A stretch of 64,000 nt of DNA from Maea johnstoni (GCA_963942565.1 OZ012691.1:14759508-14823507); one strand, 5' to 3'. Shown: positions 23,680-35,259, numbered from the stretch's first letter. Made by a program: numbers and translations. Notes: generated by a model not told the origin, from the letters alone.

Positions 23680-24220
23680 CACAAAAAAAGTGGAAAAGGC
23701 GGTCAGACAGACTATAGTAGACAATTGGTCCCAGAACACAGCAATTTTCGGTAGGCGCTGTGTGACATTCATTTTCACCAGGCGCCACTGCCATATACTA
23801 TAGTCTGTCTGACTGGAGTTTGGCAACTGCTTTGTCCATTTTTTTGTAGCAAAATGTTCGAGTTTTCCATCCAAACTTGGCAAAAATCTTAGATGCAATA
23901 CTACGAGTATGAATAAACATACATGTAAAATATGCCCATTGCCAACAATACTATCTCGCGTGTTTGTATTGTTCGCAACAGACACACAAGCGAGGTTGTA
24001 TTGTCGGCAATGTGCACATTTTACAACAGGAACTAATAAGCAAAATCAATATGTTGCGCAGTTGAGACAAAAAGTATGTTTGTACATATACGTAGTAGTG
24101 TTCCAAAGAGGTTTGCGAAGTTTGGATGGAAAACTCGAACGTTTTGTCACAAAAAAGTGGCAAAAGTGATTGCCAAACTCGAGTCAGACTGACTATAGCT
24201 GTTTGTATGTGCCGAGATCC
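23680..24220. repeat. Interspersed repeat 'TGCC', copy 2 (head-to-head)
   Basis: Two inverted halves, each with CTCGAACGTTTTGTCACAAA-type and AAACTTGGCAAA/TTTGCGAAGTTTGGATGG-type strings, surround a GCCCATTGCCAACAAT core. The structure is palindromic at about 500 bp scale. It abuts repeat DR copy 2 and the right inner arm. Confidence 0.65.
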
Positions 24221-24372
24221 CCTATGGCAAAATACTTCTGCCTTAGCTTTAGGCGGAAAACGGGTAACATACTTTATGAGAGATGGGACTAAACTCTACC
24301 GTCCATGATATCAGAAATGGGAAAATAGGTAGGGTTTATGTCAGAACTAGAATCTCCCGAACCTGTGTCTTT

Positions 24373-24705
24373 GATAGGCGCATTCAATATTAACCAACCG
24401 GTTCAAGAGCTGACTGAAAGTCCTTCTGAAACCGTTTTACTGTTTTGAAAACTGTAAAACGGTTTCAGAAGCTGTTACCCTTTTCGCTTTTGCCGTTTTC
24501 AAAACGGTTTAAGCCGCTGTTACTGTTTTTGCTTTGACTGTTTTGAAAACGGTAAAACGGTTTTAGATGCTGTTACCCTTTTCCGTTTTACCGTTTTTAA
24601 AACGGTTTTCGAATTAACGGTAGATACCGTCATTATCGCAGTTCCTACCAGCATAATCCTGGTAGGAACTCGCAGTTTCTACTGGTAGGATCGGCTACCA
24701 CGACA
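24373..24705. repeat. Right inverted arm of the foldback element
   Basis: Reverse complement of the left arm. After the AAACCGTTTT blocks it carries GGTAGATACCGTCATTATCG and GATCC/GGTAGGA modules and ends CTACCACGACA against ATATATG. Confidence 0.8.
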
Positions 24706-24846
24706 TATATGTACATATCACCCATTTGTACAGACCGCCTATCTGATAAATTCACCTTAGCGATATCACATTAATGGCCTATCTTAGCTGGTTGGTTTCT
24801 TCTGTTTAAATGCAATTACTAATTGAATTATCCTTTGTTGTTTTAG

Positions 24847-24921
24847 GTGCTAGCTGGATATGATGATGGTCTTGACCCAAGACAGAGTGAGAATGTTTCC
24901 TCCCAGAAGTATACTAACATG
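24847..24921 (+). CDS. Gene 1 coding exon 7
   Basis: Encodes VLAGYDDGLDPRQSENVSSQ followed by KYTNM, the AS-family segment after the second helix bundle. Acceptor TTGTTTTAG, donor GTTAGT, phase 0 at both ends. Length matches gene 2. Confidence 0.88.
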
Positions 24922-25144
24922 GTTAGTATCAAGATAGAAATAGAAAATATTTAAATCCATTTTTTCTTCTCATGAGTAGCAGTTTGTAAGTAGAAGCCTG
25001 TCTAAAAATGGAGAGTTTTCATAATCTGTGTAGAATAAATCAGTATATATTTATGTGTATGTTCTATAATGATGTATTATACTTGCATTGCGTTTGTTAT
25101 GAGGACAAAGAAATTCAATCAATCAATCAATCAATCAATTAAAG

Positions 25145-25301
25145 TTGAGCAAGGACCTAACTGGAATGAGGGTTGGAGTGGTCAAGGAAGGATTTCCTGG
25201 TATGGAGCCGGATGTAGACGCAATGGTCAGAGAAGCAGCATACAAACTGCAGGAAGCTGGAGCTTTGGTGGAGGATATCTCAATTCCCTTGCACACTGTA
25301 G
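25145..25301 (+). CDS. Gene 1 coding exon 8
   Basis: Encodes [17 protein letters not shown], then [20 protein letters not shown] and ALVEDISIPLH. The KIGVVxEGF-like strand followed by a helix and ALVEDISIP is typical of AS amidases. The acceptor AATTAAAG is weak and directly follows a (CAAT)n run; the same arrangement occurs in gene 2. Donor GTATGT, end phase 1. Confidence 0.9.
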
Positions 25302-25333
25302 GTATGTAAATGAATATACAGATACACACACAA

Positions 25334-25337
<4 letters not shown>

Positions 25338-25371
<34 letters not shown>
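25338..25371. repeat. (TA)n, left of the giant inverted repeat
   Basis: Short TA tract directly abutting the left arm. The right arm abuts a longer TA tract at 31,517-31,616. Gene 2 has a single long TA tract in this intron. Confidence 0.95.
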
Positions 25372-25374
<3 letters not shown>

Positions 25375-25718
25375 CTGTTGAGTTCATAAACGTAAGAACA
25401 AGCGTTAAGAAGTTTTAATTCTCTATCAGTTGATAGATGGCAGCATAAGCATTGTTAAAAGCAACAAGTTAAATTCTGAACGCATCAGGGCTTACGTCCT
25501 ATGAGATACATTTCTATGTAACGTGTCCAATACAGTAGTAGTTTACTTGATATCTAGTCTTGGGGAATTGGTAGGGGAGGTTTTCTCAGACTTTCCAAAT
25601 GAATCTGCATTTGAACCTTAAAATATATCAAGAAAGTATTGCTTTTCAAAAGAGTATTGACTATCAACCGGACCATTTGTATAAAAGCTACTTTCTAAAC
25701 ACTAGTTTTCTATATGAT

Positions 25719-25792
25719 TTCGCTGGTGTAATGGTTAGTGTCTTTGCTGCCGAATCCAGCAGCACCGGTTCGAATCCTAGTACAGTCGACTG
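25719..25792 (+). other. tRNA-like sequence in the left arm (SINE head or tRNA relic)
   Basis: A-box-like TGGTGTAATGGTTAG and a B-box GGTTCGAATCC, about 35 bases apart, resemble tRNA-Gln. An anticodon-arm stem TGCTG/CAGCA pairs around CCGAATC. The acceptor stem does not pair and the T stem is mostly mismatched, so this is not a functional tRNA. A T-run follows. The mirrored copy is in the right arm at about 31,103-31,178. Confidence 0.55.
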
Positions 25793-26772
25793 GTAGTTGC
25801 ATTTTTTTTCCTTTTAGTTAAGTGCTTCATGTTTAATTTAGTGCTTCGTGGATATGTTTCATATATTTACTCACGTCATATTAATTATCTTTATTCATGC
25901 AAAGTCATCTTAGTGATCTAGTAAGATTTGTTTAGTTTGTTTTTGCAAGGAGAACACTATGATAGACAGAGCTCCTGAAAGCTGTGGTGATACACTCGGC
26001 CAGTCACGAGACAGATCTGAGCTGTCCCCAGGGATATGTCATCCAGTCGCACCCAACTGTGCTGCGTCTATATAGGTTTGCACAATTTAGGGCTGCCAGG
26101 GCTAGAAAGGAACCCTGGCTTCTGTAGGCTCAATTTGGATATGGGTCATCATATCGTCAAGCAGGGCATGTTGTGCCCTTGCTGGTTTTGTGCTGGATGC
26201 GAGTTTGACAGCTTGCAGCAGACCATGTAGTCTAGTCAGAAAAGGGGGGTGGGTAGTATGCACCCTAGGAAATCGATTTCTAATTGGCGGTTATATACAG
26301 TAAAAAAATGCATAGAAAAAAGATTTGCTGTGCTGTATTTTGAGGGTCAAATGTTATCATGAGAACTGTTTCAACGTGGCTACATGAACAGTTTGCATGT
26401 GAATATGCAAATTAGTTCTCTGAATGCTAGATATAGAGCAATCATTTTGCAATTTTTCAAAACTTTTGACAAACTTTAGTTTTTTGGGGGGTCACATACA
26501 TACAAAAGCACCCGGTATTATATATCTAAATTACAATCTATTTTCTGCTAAATGTATTAAAAATAAGCTCAATAGGACGCCCAAGCATGATTTTATGAGA
26601 CTTTATCTTCCCCTACCCCAATGTGGAAAAAATGGCAAAAAATAAGTGAAAATATTTTGAAATATTATCGAAAATCGGAATTTTTTTTATTGAATTTTTG
26701 TCATCAGAAATAATTAGAACATGATAAAAAATAACTGGTGGGCTGTCAGAAATGTTTGCCCAGTTGTCCAGG

Positions 26773-27408
26773 GGCCTATTTCACGAAAGTCGGATAATGG
26801 GTTAGCCAGCTAACCTCAAGCTTACCACAGGCTAGCCAGCTAAATTCGGTTTCACAAAGAATCCTAAGCCAGCGGTTATCCTGTTGCCATGACGAAATAA
26901 GTCTGAACGGCTAGCCTGCTAGGGAGCAGGCTAGCCGTTCAGGATAATGTATAGGCTGCACTAAATACGTCGAAATTCATAATAAACATTAGCGAAACAT
27001 AAACCCCAAAAACGTACCATAAACTTCAAGAGTTTTCCTTTGTGGTGGCACCAAAAGTGAAGTGTTTACCTATTTCTAAAGGTGCCTACGTAAGCAGTAA
27101 ACACATATATTTTCTAGCTATATTACCTTTAATACGCACGATCTTCTGCTGCTCAAAACAACAGACACAACAATGGTGGGCGTGCCGTGATCAGTGTCAC
27201 ATAGAGGATATGGCGCCAGTTTCCAAGCACAACAGACAGTGCACGTCACGGCACGTGCGGATTATGATTGTTGAGCAAACACATAAGTTTAGCTAGCTAA
27301 CTTTTTCTTCGTGAAACCGAATTTATAGGATAAGAAAGATCTAGGATAAACTTAGCTAGCTAAAAGTTTAGCTAGCTAACCCATTATCCGACTTTCGTGA
27401 AATAGGCC
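26773..27408. mobile_element. MITE-like element, 636 bp, nested in the left arm
   Basis: Terminal inverted repeats start GGCCTATTTCACGAAAGTCG and run at least 32 bp (through GGATAATGGGTTAGC). CCAGG at 26,768-26,772 and 27,409-27,413 fits a 5-bp target duplication. The right arm of the giant palindrome supplies the empty site with one CCAGG. No transposase. The superfamily is not assignable from the ends alone. Confidence 0.88.
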
Positions 27409-28514
27409 CCAGGACAACCAGATTTTGAGAAATGGCCAAAAAATAAATGAAAATGCTTGAGAATATTATCGTTTTGAAATGAGTCTCTGTTATCAGAAAT
27501 GATTTGAACATGATAACAATAATTCATGGGCTGTCAAAAATGATTGGCCAGTTGTCCGCGACAGCCAAACTTTGGAAAGAAATGGCCAAAAAAAAAGTGA
27601 AAATATGTAAAATTATTACGAAAAATCTGAAATCGTTTTTAATACACCTTTGTTATCAGAAATGATTTGAACATGATAAAAATAAATGATAGGCTGTCAA
27701 AAATGATTGCTCAGTTGTCCGGGACAACCAAATTTCAATAGAGAGAGTGCACCAAATCCAGTTTGTGACTAGAACTTCTATTTCAAATGGAAGTCTGACT
27801 GCAGGTATGGTATTTTGAACAACTCATATGATAGAGTAATTGAAGGCAGCATTAGTACTAATTGGTTTAGGCCAATTCTCTTTTGGCTAGAGCCTGGCAA
27901 AATGTCAGTCCATGTAGTTTTACCAAGAGTTATGTAATAGAACAATTTGATGTGTTATTTTAACATGGTTTTTGGATGTCCCCATCAGTTCTATTTTTGT
28001 CCAGATTTTTTTTTCTCATTTGTGGATGCTAAACCATACGAGATAAAGGCAAACATGTAAAAAGGGTGCGGTGTTCATATTGAACACCCTACTCTTTCCC
28101 TAAGTACCAATTTATGTATTTCATTCTAAAAGTACCCGATTTGGGGTGATGGAGTCCATTCTATAGCGCACTGCAAGATCATCCCGTAATTCTTGGTTAC
28201 TTGTGCATAGAATGATGAATCATTGGTCTCTAAAAATGTAACATTGCATATAGATAAATGAGTATATACTATGTTTGATTGCTAGAAATACATTTCAAAA
28301 CTTACTAACTTCTCGGCACAGTATAAATTTGAATTTTCACATTTTCTTCTCTAAAGGGATGCAAATATTGGGTATATTAAGATTCGGCAAATTTTAAACA
28401 CGGCAAATTAACCAAATCTACAGTACTTGAATCCCATCTCAGATTCAGATACTCAGGTTATTTGGCCAGGGTAATCGCAACACAGGTACTCAACCTAATA
28501 AGGGCTACTGTAAA

Positions 28515-28740
28515 TCCTCAGAAATATTGTTGGCAATGGGCAAATTTCACAATGGGGCCTAATGGGTAAAATTAACATTATGCAGAGTTGAGACAAAAGT
28601 ACATTCATCTACACAAAACTTAGTGCTCCAAAGGGGTTTTCCAAGTTTGGATAGCAAATTTGAGCGATTTGTCACAAAGAAAATGAAAAAAGTGGTTACC
28701 AAAGTCGAGTCCGACAGACTATATAGCAACGGAGATTTTT
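28515..28740. repeat. Interspersed repeat 'TGCC', copy 3
   Basis: TTGTTGGCAATGGGCAAATT, then GAGTTGAGACAAA, CCAAGTTTGGATAGCAAATT and TTTGTCACAAAGAAAATG parallel the copies in the foldback element. It lies in the spacer of the giant inverted repeat, so both intronic elements have collected the same repeat family. Confidence 0.65.
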
Positions 28741-30173
28741 TCGACAGACCTGAAGCCGACCAAATGGCAATTATTTCACACATGTATGTGCAACATACCA
28801 ACCTTAATCCATCTTCATTACTTTCTGCCATCTTTATTTCCATGTATACACCATGTTGGCAGACTTATATGTGCAAATTGTGTTTTAAAGGCCAAAAGAG
28901 TCGAGTCAGGCGGCGATGTGAAGAGGAATGTCCGCCATTTTTTTTCGTCGTCAAGGGTTCAAAACGAGGCTGTGACCTGTAAACTTGAGGTCAAACCTCA
29001 TGGCGAAGTGGGATAAAACATTGGGAGTGGGGGCCTCAATTTGAGAGTGGGGATAAAACACTTATCCGGATCCTAACATTGCCATTTAATGAGAAGCAAT
29101 GAAATACAATCCAGTACCCAGCAGCAATTGACCAATCAGCTGCGAGTATCACAGGGGAGCTGATGATAAACTCATTTATCTATATGTAATGTTACATTTT
29201 TAGAGACCAATGATTTATCATTCTATGCACAAGTTACCAAGAATTACGGGATAATCTTGCAATGCGCTATAGGATGGCCTCCATCACCCCAAATCGGGTA
29301 CTTTTAGAATGAAATACATAAATTGGTACTTAGGGAAAGAGTAGGGTGTTCAATATGAACACCGCACCCTTTTTACATGTTTGCCTTTATCTCGTATGGT
29401 TTAGCATCCACAAATGAGAAAAAAAATCTGGACAAAAATAGAACTGATGGGGACATCCAAAAACCATGTTAAAATAACACATCAAATTGTTCTATTACAT
29501 AACTCTTGGTAAAACTACATGGACTGACATTTTGCCAGGCTCTAGCCAAAAGAGAATTGGCCGAAACCAATTAGTACTAATGCTGCCTTCAATTACTCTA
29601 TCATATGAGTTGTTCAAAATACCATACCTGCAGTCAGACTTCCATTTGAAATAGAAGTTCTAGTCACAAACTGGATTTGGTGCACTCTCTCTATTGAAAT
29701 TTGGTTGTCCCCGACAACTGAGCAATCATTTTTGACAGCCCATCATTTATTTTTATCATGTTCAAATCATTTCTGATAACAAAGGTGTATCAAAAACGAT
29801 TTCAGATTTTTCGTAATAATTTTACATATTTTCACTTTTCTTTTGGCCATTTCTTTCCAAAGTTTGGCTGTCGCGGACAACTGGCCAATCATTTTTGACA
29901 GCCCATGAATTATTGTTATCATGTTCAAATCATTTCTGATAACAGAGACGCATTTCAAAACGATAATATTCTCAAGCATTTTCACTTATTTTTTGGCCAT
30001 TTCTCAGAATCTGGTTGTCCTGGACAACTGGGCAAACATTTTTGACAGCCCACCAGTTATTTTTATCATGTTCGAATTATTGCTGATGACAAAAATTCAA
30101 TAAAAAAAAATTCCGATTTTCGATAATATTTCAAAATATTTTCACTTATTTTTTTGCCATTTTTTCCACATTG

Positions 30174-30485
30174 AAGTAGGGCATGGTCTTAGCCAGCAGG
30201 GCGTCTGGGTGCCTTTTTGGACACCAAAACCCTTGAAAAAAAATACCTCAGGACACCCAAATATTTTGGTGTGGAATTTCTAAAAAATCCCAATCTAAAG
30301 CTTATAATTTTTCATCTCCTTATAATTCCCATGACATTGTTTTATGATATCATGCCTTATTTTGATGAATTTATACATGCTCATGGTTGAAATATGAGTA
30401 TATTGTGATCCCCCTTAAAAAATTGGACGCCCAAAAATTTTACAACTGCCAATTTTAGGCACCCGCTTTCTACATCCTGGCTGAG
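30174..30485. repeat. ~310-bp insertion in the right arm
   Basis: Present in the right arm and missing from the left. It contains GGTGCCTTTTTGGACACC, AGGACACCC and TAGGCACCCGC strings, ending near CATCCTGGCTGAGACACTG. No terminal repeat is evident. Confidence 0.6.
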
Positions 30486-31102
30486 ACACTGGGGTAGGGG
30501 AAAATAAAGTCTCATAAAATCATGCTTGGGGGTCCTATTGAGCTTATTTTTATTACATTTAGCAGAAAATAGATTGTAATTTCGATATACAATACCGGGT
30601 GCTTTTGTATGTATGTGACCCCCCAAAAAACTAAAGTTTGTCAAAAGTTTTGAAAAATTGCAAAATGATTGCTCTATATCTAGCATTCAGAGAACTAATT
30701 TGCATATTCACATGCAAACTGTACATGTAGCCACGTTGAGACAGTTCTCATGATAACATTTGACCCTCAAAATACAGCACAGCAAATCTTTTTTCTATGC
30801 ATTTTTTTACTGTATAAAAACGCTAATTCGATTTCCTAGGGTGCGACTGGATGACATATCCCTGGGGACAGCTCAGGTCTGTCTCGTGACTGGCCGAGTG
30901 TATCACCACAGCTTTCAGGAGCTCTGTCTATCATAGTGTTCTCCTTGCAAAAACAAACTAAACAAATCTTACTAGATCACTAAGATGACTTTGCATGAAT
31001 AAAGATAATTAATATGACGTGAGTAAATATATGAAACACATCCACGAAGCACTAAATCAAACATGAAGCACTTAACTAAAAGAAAAAAAATGCAACTACC
31101 AG

Positions 31103-31178
31103 TCGACTGTACTAGGATTCGAACCGGTGCTGCCGGATTTGGAAGCAAAGACACTAACCATTACACCAGCGAAATCAC
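31103..31178 (-). other. tRNA-like sequence in the right arm
   Basis: Mirror copy of the left-arm tRNA-like sequence, with the B-box reading GGATTCGAACC on the + strand. It differs in the anticodon-arm region, so the arms have drifted independently. Confidence 0.5.
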
Positions 31179-31513
31179 ATAAATTAGGGTATAAAAGTAG
31201 TTCTTATACAATTGGTCCGGTTGATAGTCAATACTTTTTCGAAAAGCAATACTTTCTTGATATATTTTAAGGTTCAAATGCAGATTCATTTGGAAAGTCT
31301 GAGAAAACCTCCCCTACCAATTCCCCAAGACTAGATATCAAGTAAACTACTACTGTATTGGACACGTTACATAGAAACGTATCTCATAGGACGTAAGCCC
31401 TGATGCGTTCAGAATTTAACTTGTTGCTTTTAACAATGCTTATGCTGCCATCTATCAACTGATAGAGAATTAAAACTTCTTAACGCTTGTTCTTACGTTT
31501 ATGAACTCAACAG

Positions 31514-31616
<103 letters not shown>

Positions 31617-31807
31617 GCACATACTTATAAGAAGAAAGGTAGAATGAACTGCAAAATTGTAAAGAATACTATATTCAATCTGAAATAAACCTATTTTATG
31701 TACTGCATTGGAAATTGAATAATCATAGTTCATTGGTTTTTCTGACTGTCTGTTATGGTTTAAAGCAACAATTATGACTATGTGTGTATTTGGTTCTGTT
31801 AATTCAG

Positions 31808-31870
31808 GTCGTGGTCTTCTTGTGGCTCTAATGTCGGAGGGCTCATTCCGAACTATTTATCGGGAAGATG
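31808..31870 (+). CDS. Gene 1 coding exon 9
   Basis: Encodes GRGLLVALMSEGSFRTIYRE followed by DG, with split Gly codons at both ends (phase 1). Acceptor TTAATTCAG, donor GTAAGT. Length equals gene 2 exon 9. Confidence 0.88.
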
Positions 31871-32522
31871 GTAAGTACATTTGAATGACGTTGCTATAAT
31901 GGTAGATTGTGTTATCTAAGGAAATTATTACTTAATATCCTAATAACTATGTCATATTCTGAGGCAAGTTTGGCTAAACCTGTTACTGTTATGTGTTAGC
32001 TTTCTCTCATTAAATTCTGATTTTGAGTATTACATTTATTGTTATGATCTCTTCAAAGTTGTCAGACATGTGTGCGCACCTCTGATGCTATCACAAAGAG
32101 AAGTCCAAGTCTTGAATTCTGGAGCGCTGCAACTTTTACTGATTTGCCTTAATCATCTTTTATGAAGTGTATTTGTCTTCTTGAAAGGCTCTGGTAATGA
32201 ATGGAAAGGGTTTTACCCCATATCCACTCTGATGAACCCAACTCTTGCATGAATTTAAGGGTGTAGATATAAAGTAAATATTTTTCTTTTAAAGGCTTTA
32301 GCCAAGAATGGATGGGTTTCTGCCCAACATCCATCATTGACACCCCTTTATGAATGTAATGGTATACACATGAAATAAAACATACAAGTAAAACATTCTT
32401 TTCTTAATGTCTTTGTATAAGTATTAAAGGGATTCCAACTCTCATCTATTCTTTACAGACGACCCTGCATGAATATAAGGGTATTAGTATGAATACCAGA
32501 TAAAATTAAATGTTTCTTTAAG
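31871..32522 (+). repeat. Gene 1 intron 9 with decayed copies of the exon 10 start
   Basis: From 32,184 onward the intron consists of tandem units of about 107-116 bp (starting near 32,184, 32,291 and 32,407). Each resembles the exon 10 acceptor and first ~55 bases: AAAGGCT, a GAATGGA..GG block, CCAACATCCAT and a GACACCCC-like end, followed by TGCATGAAT..AAGGGT spacer. The last unit is exon 10 itself. The copies carry frame-breaking changes and no usable donor is seen. Confidence 0.8.
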
Positions 32523-32630
32523 GCTTCGGTCATGGATGGCAGGGGTTTTATCCAACATCCATTGTGGATACCCTACGAAAATCCAAGGTGGATGTGGACA
32601 AACAAGCTTCTACAGTGAAAGCCTCCTGGA
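32523..32630 (+). CDS. Gene 1 coding exon 10, left part
   Basis: Encodes GFGHGWQGFYPTSIVDTLRK, then SKVDVDKQASTVKASW, up to the insertion point. Acceptor TTTCTTTAAG. An internal AAG|GTGGAT could act as a cryptic donor. Confidence 0.85.
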
Positions 32631-34220
32631 CCGAGTCGGGATTCGAAGTGCCCAAGCACGTCACTGCCCGTAGGGCTTAATAGGTTCAGCATTCTCCCAT
32701 TCGCCCAGATGGGATATTACTAGGTAATAGGGAGAATCGACGATTACAAATTCGTCGTCAATAACGGTTTATGGTAGGAGTTTATTGATGAAACTGAGCG
32801 GCCAAAAAATCAAGTCATGCGTGCGATTGAAACATTGTCTGAAGCTTATATATGGGAAAATTTTTGGCATATTTTCGCGCCCGTGTACTTTTAGCTAATA
32901 TGTCGAAAAAGGGGAACAACTTTACTGTAATTCCGCGCATAGCGAGACAGCGAAATATGTATAGGACGTACACCTACGGCATACTATTAAACTACGGAGA
33001 TGCCTCATTCTGAGAATATCGCTAAACTGGCCATAAGTTCTTAAATCATGGTACGTGTGTGTTATGAATTCTTCAATTGATATTGTGCACGTACGTTGGC
33101 ATACCCGTCAGCATTCAACAATCCAAAATCAGGATATATCACTTATCAGGCGGTTACTGCGACGTCTTTTGGTTTCATTTTGTTTAGTTCCAATTCTGGG
33201 AGGGGCCAGTTTAGTACTTTTGCTTAAGGAGCGGGCCTTTAGAGTTGGTAATCATGGAAACATATGTTAATAGGATAACTTTAATTTTAGCAGATCACAA
33301 TTGCTGCATGATAATATTCACACAGTTTTAAAAAACACGCAGATAGCTTTGGAACTGAAAATGTCGTCATCAACAACATTTACATTGTATGATCTTTCCA
33401 GACATTGTGTGATCTTTCAAGATCAAATACTTACTATGTTCAGCATATTATGAAATTCTTGGCTCTTGGCTAGAAAATGAATTTATTCTTGAGGAATTGT
33501 GGATGATTTTTGAAAGTTGGCAAATCAGTAGCTAATCTGAAGATTTCTGACCAAGTTATATAATTCATACCTGTTAACATTCAACCATCCAAAATCATGA
33601 GATTTTATGCGGTTCCAATCCTGGCCACCAGGGGTCAGATTAGTTTATTAGTTTAGGAGTGGGCTATCATATTTTACAGGTGTTGGCAAATTGATAACCA
33701 TACAAGTATGATTATGAAATAACTTTAATTTTATGTAGCAGATCACACTTGCAGCATGATGACAAATTCCCAGTTATGAGAAACACACAGAGATTGCTTT
33801 TGAACTGAATACATCATAATAGTCCATGACCCAGAGGTGGTCAGTATCATATTGGGGGAGGGGAGGGGGGCAAATTCTGATTAATGTTTTTGAATTCCCC
33901 ATATTCTCACCTTTATGGTATTTCAGTAACAAATATTTTCCAAATCAGACCTTTTTTTCCCAGGTGAACATAGCTTTAAATATTTACACGATCACTAATT
34001 TGCTTTTCCTCACTACCCATATTCCTCATATAACTAATACATCTATATCCATTCCCCTTGAGACATGGATCCGTGCGCCGGCCTACATATTTTGGCGCAC
34101 GGATCCATTCCTCTGCCATACCTTCCTAACCTTTGCGCTGTGTTGCGCCCAGCGCCACTAGATTCATACTACTTTCCATTCCTTTCATTTCCCCTCCTAT
34201 CACCTTGTATCGGACTTTCT
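32631..34220. mobile_element. Insertion splitting gene 1 exon 10, 1,590 bp
   Basis: Exon 10 is continuous in gene 2 and here is split, with CTGGA on both sides (32,626-32,630 and 34,221-34,225): a 5-bp target duplication. No terminal inverted repeat is seen. The left end has a B-box-like GGGATTCGAAG. Internally a ~250-bp block occurs twice in diverged form (about 33,100-33,370 and 33,575-33,820). Near the right end is the same 13-bp-stem hairpin as in repeat DR. The class is unknown. Confidence 0.88.
34067..34106. repeat. Perfect 13-bp-stem hairpin, occurrence 3
   Basis: Stem GGATCCGTGCGCC, 14-base loop, stem GGCGCACGGATCC, 114 bases before the right end of the exon 10 insertion. Confidence 0.95.
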
Positions 34221-34225
34221 CTGGA

Positions 34226-34408
34226 TTTTCCAGTCATATCTGACAAAGAACTATGGTCTACACTTCTACGCAAAGGCCATGAATATCAGAAGGAAGGTGA
34301 GGAAAGCGTATGAGGAGGTGCTGAAGAAGTATGATGTTCTTGTGATGCCAACCATGCCTCATAAACCCTATAAGCTCCTAACACAGGAGGCTGGAGAGAA
34401 CGTCTATG
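34226..34408 (+). CDS. Gene 1 coding exon 10, right part
   Basis: Continues IFQSYLTKNYGLHFYAKAM, then VRKAYEEVLKKYDVLVMPTM and PHKPYKLLTQEAGENVY; donor GTAAAA, end phase 1. The frame is intact after the insertion. It starts inside an acceptor-like TTTTCCAG that is part of the normal exon. Confidence 0.85.
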
Positions 34409-34920
34409 GTAAAACACTGTTATATTACATAAAAATCCTAGAATACCAGTTTATTTTACAGGAATAGATCCTAGCATACTGGTTTATGTTATAGGAATAG
34501 ATCCAAGTATACCAGCATAGAAATGTAGCTAATATGCCACTTATAATTGGCAAGTAACGATTTAGAATAAATGACTAAAAACAAATAACAGGTTTTTTTA
34601 GAAATGAAGATATTCCTGTGTACTCCACAGCAGTTATATTTCTTGTGCATTTTGCAGAATTCAAGCTTCATTCACCCGGGTTCATTCATAAGTTTGTGCA
34701 GTTGTCAGTTAAAGCAACATTTGTTTACTTTGAAGAATTCATATTATTGACCAAGCTGCAATATGGCAGGAAAAGTAAGGATTAACGAAATCCGAAAATA
34801 CTAAAGTTATGTCTACACGTTATAGTCAATTCCGAAATTATAGGCCAAATGCATGGTCATGATTTATCCTTCTTGGGATAGAATTCTGGTGCGATATATA
34901 TCTTCATGTGTATATTACAG
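34409..34920 (+). other. Gene 1 intron 10
   Basis: Starts with about three degenerate ~45-bp repeats of a GGAATAGATCCTAGCATACC-type unit (34,425-34,520). Gene 2 intron 10 has the same family (about 57,150-57,310). Nothing else recognised. Acceptor GTATATTACAG. Confidence 0.65.
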
Positions 34921-35117
34921 AGTTCCAGCACCATTGTTGGGACATGATAATCAACACCCCTCAGTTTGATGTCACAGGGAACCCGGCCCTGACAATCAAC
35001 GCAGGGTACTCTGCAGAAGGGCTGCCTATCGGGATGCAGATCGTTGGGCGCCATTTTGAGGACGGGACCGTCTTGAAGGTGGCCTATGCATTTGAATGCA
35101 TCCGAGATGGAAAATGA
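34921..35117 (+). CDS. Gene 1 coding exon 11 (C-terminus)
   Basis: Encodes [40 protein letters not shown], then [19 protein letters not shown] to a TGA stop. The NxTGxPAL...G.PIGMQ.VGRHFED block is the standard C-terminal AS signature. It is still clean despite the upstream split. Confidence 0.92.
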
Positions 35118-35259
35118 GCAGTGTGTCTGAAACAAAAGACTACTCTTTGGTGGTGGACTTTTTTAACTGATTAAACTTCATCGTTTTTTTCATCCTTTTT
35201 CGAGAAAGTAACAAAAGGATTGTAGCCAAACGCAATTTATACTGGTGAAGGGATATTGC

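Noticed and set aside
25719-25792. A functional tRNA gene
   Set aside because: B and A boxes are present, but the acceptor stem cannot pair and the T stem is mostly mismatched. It is also duplicated in mirror image as part of a repeat.
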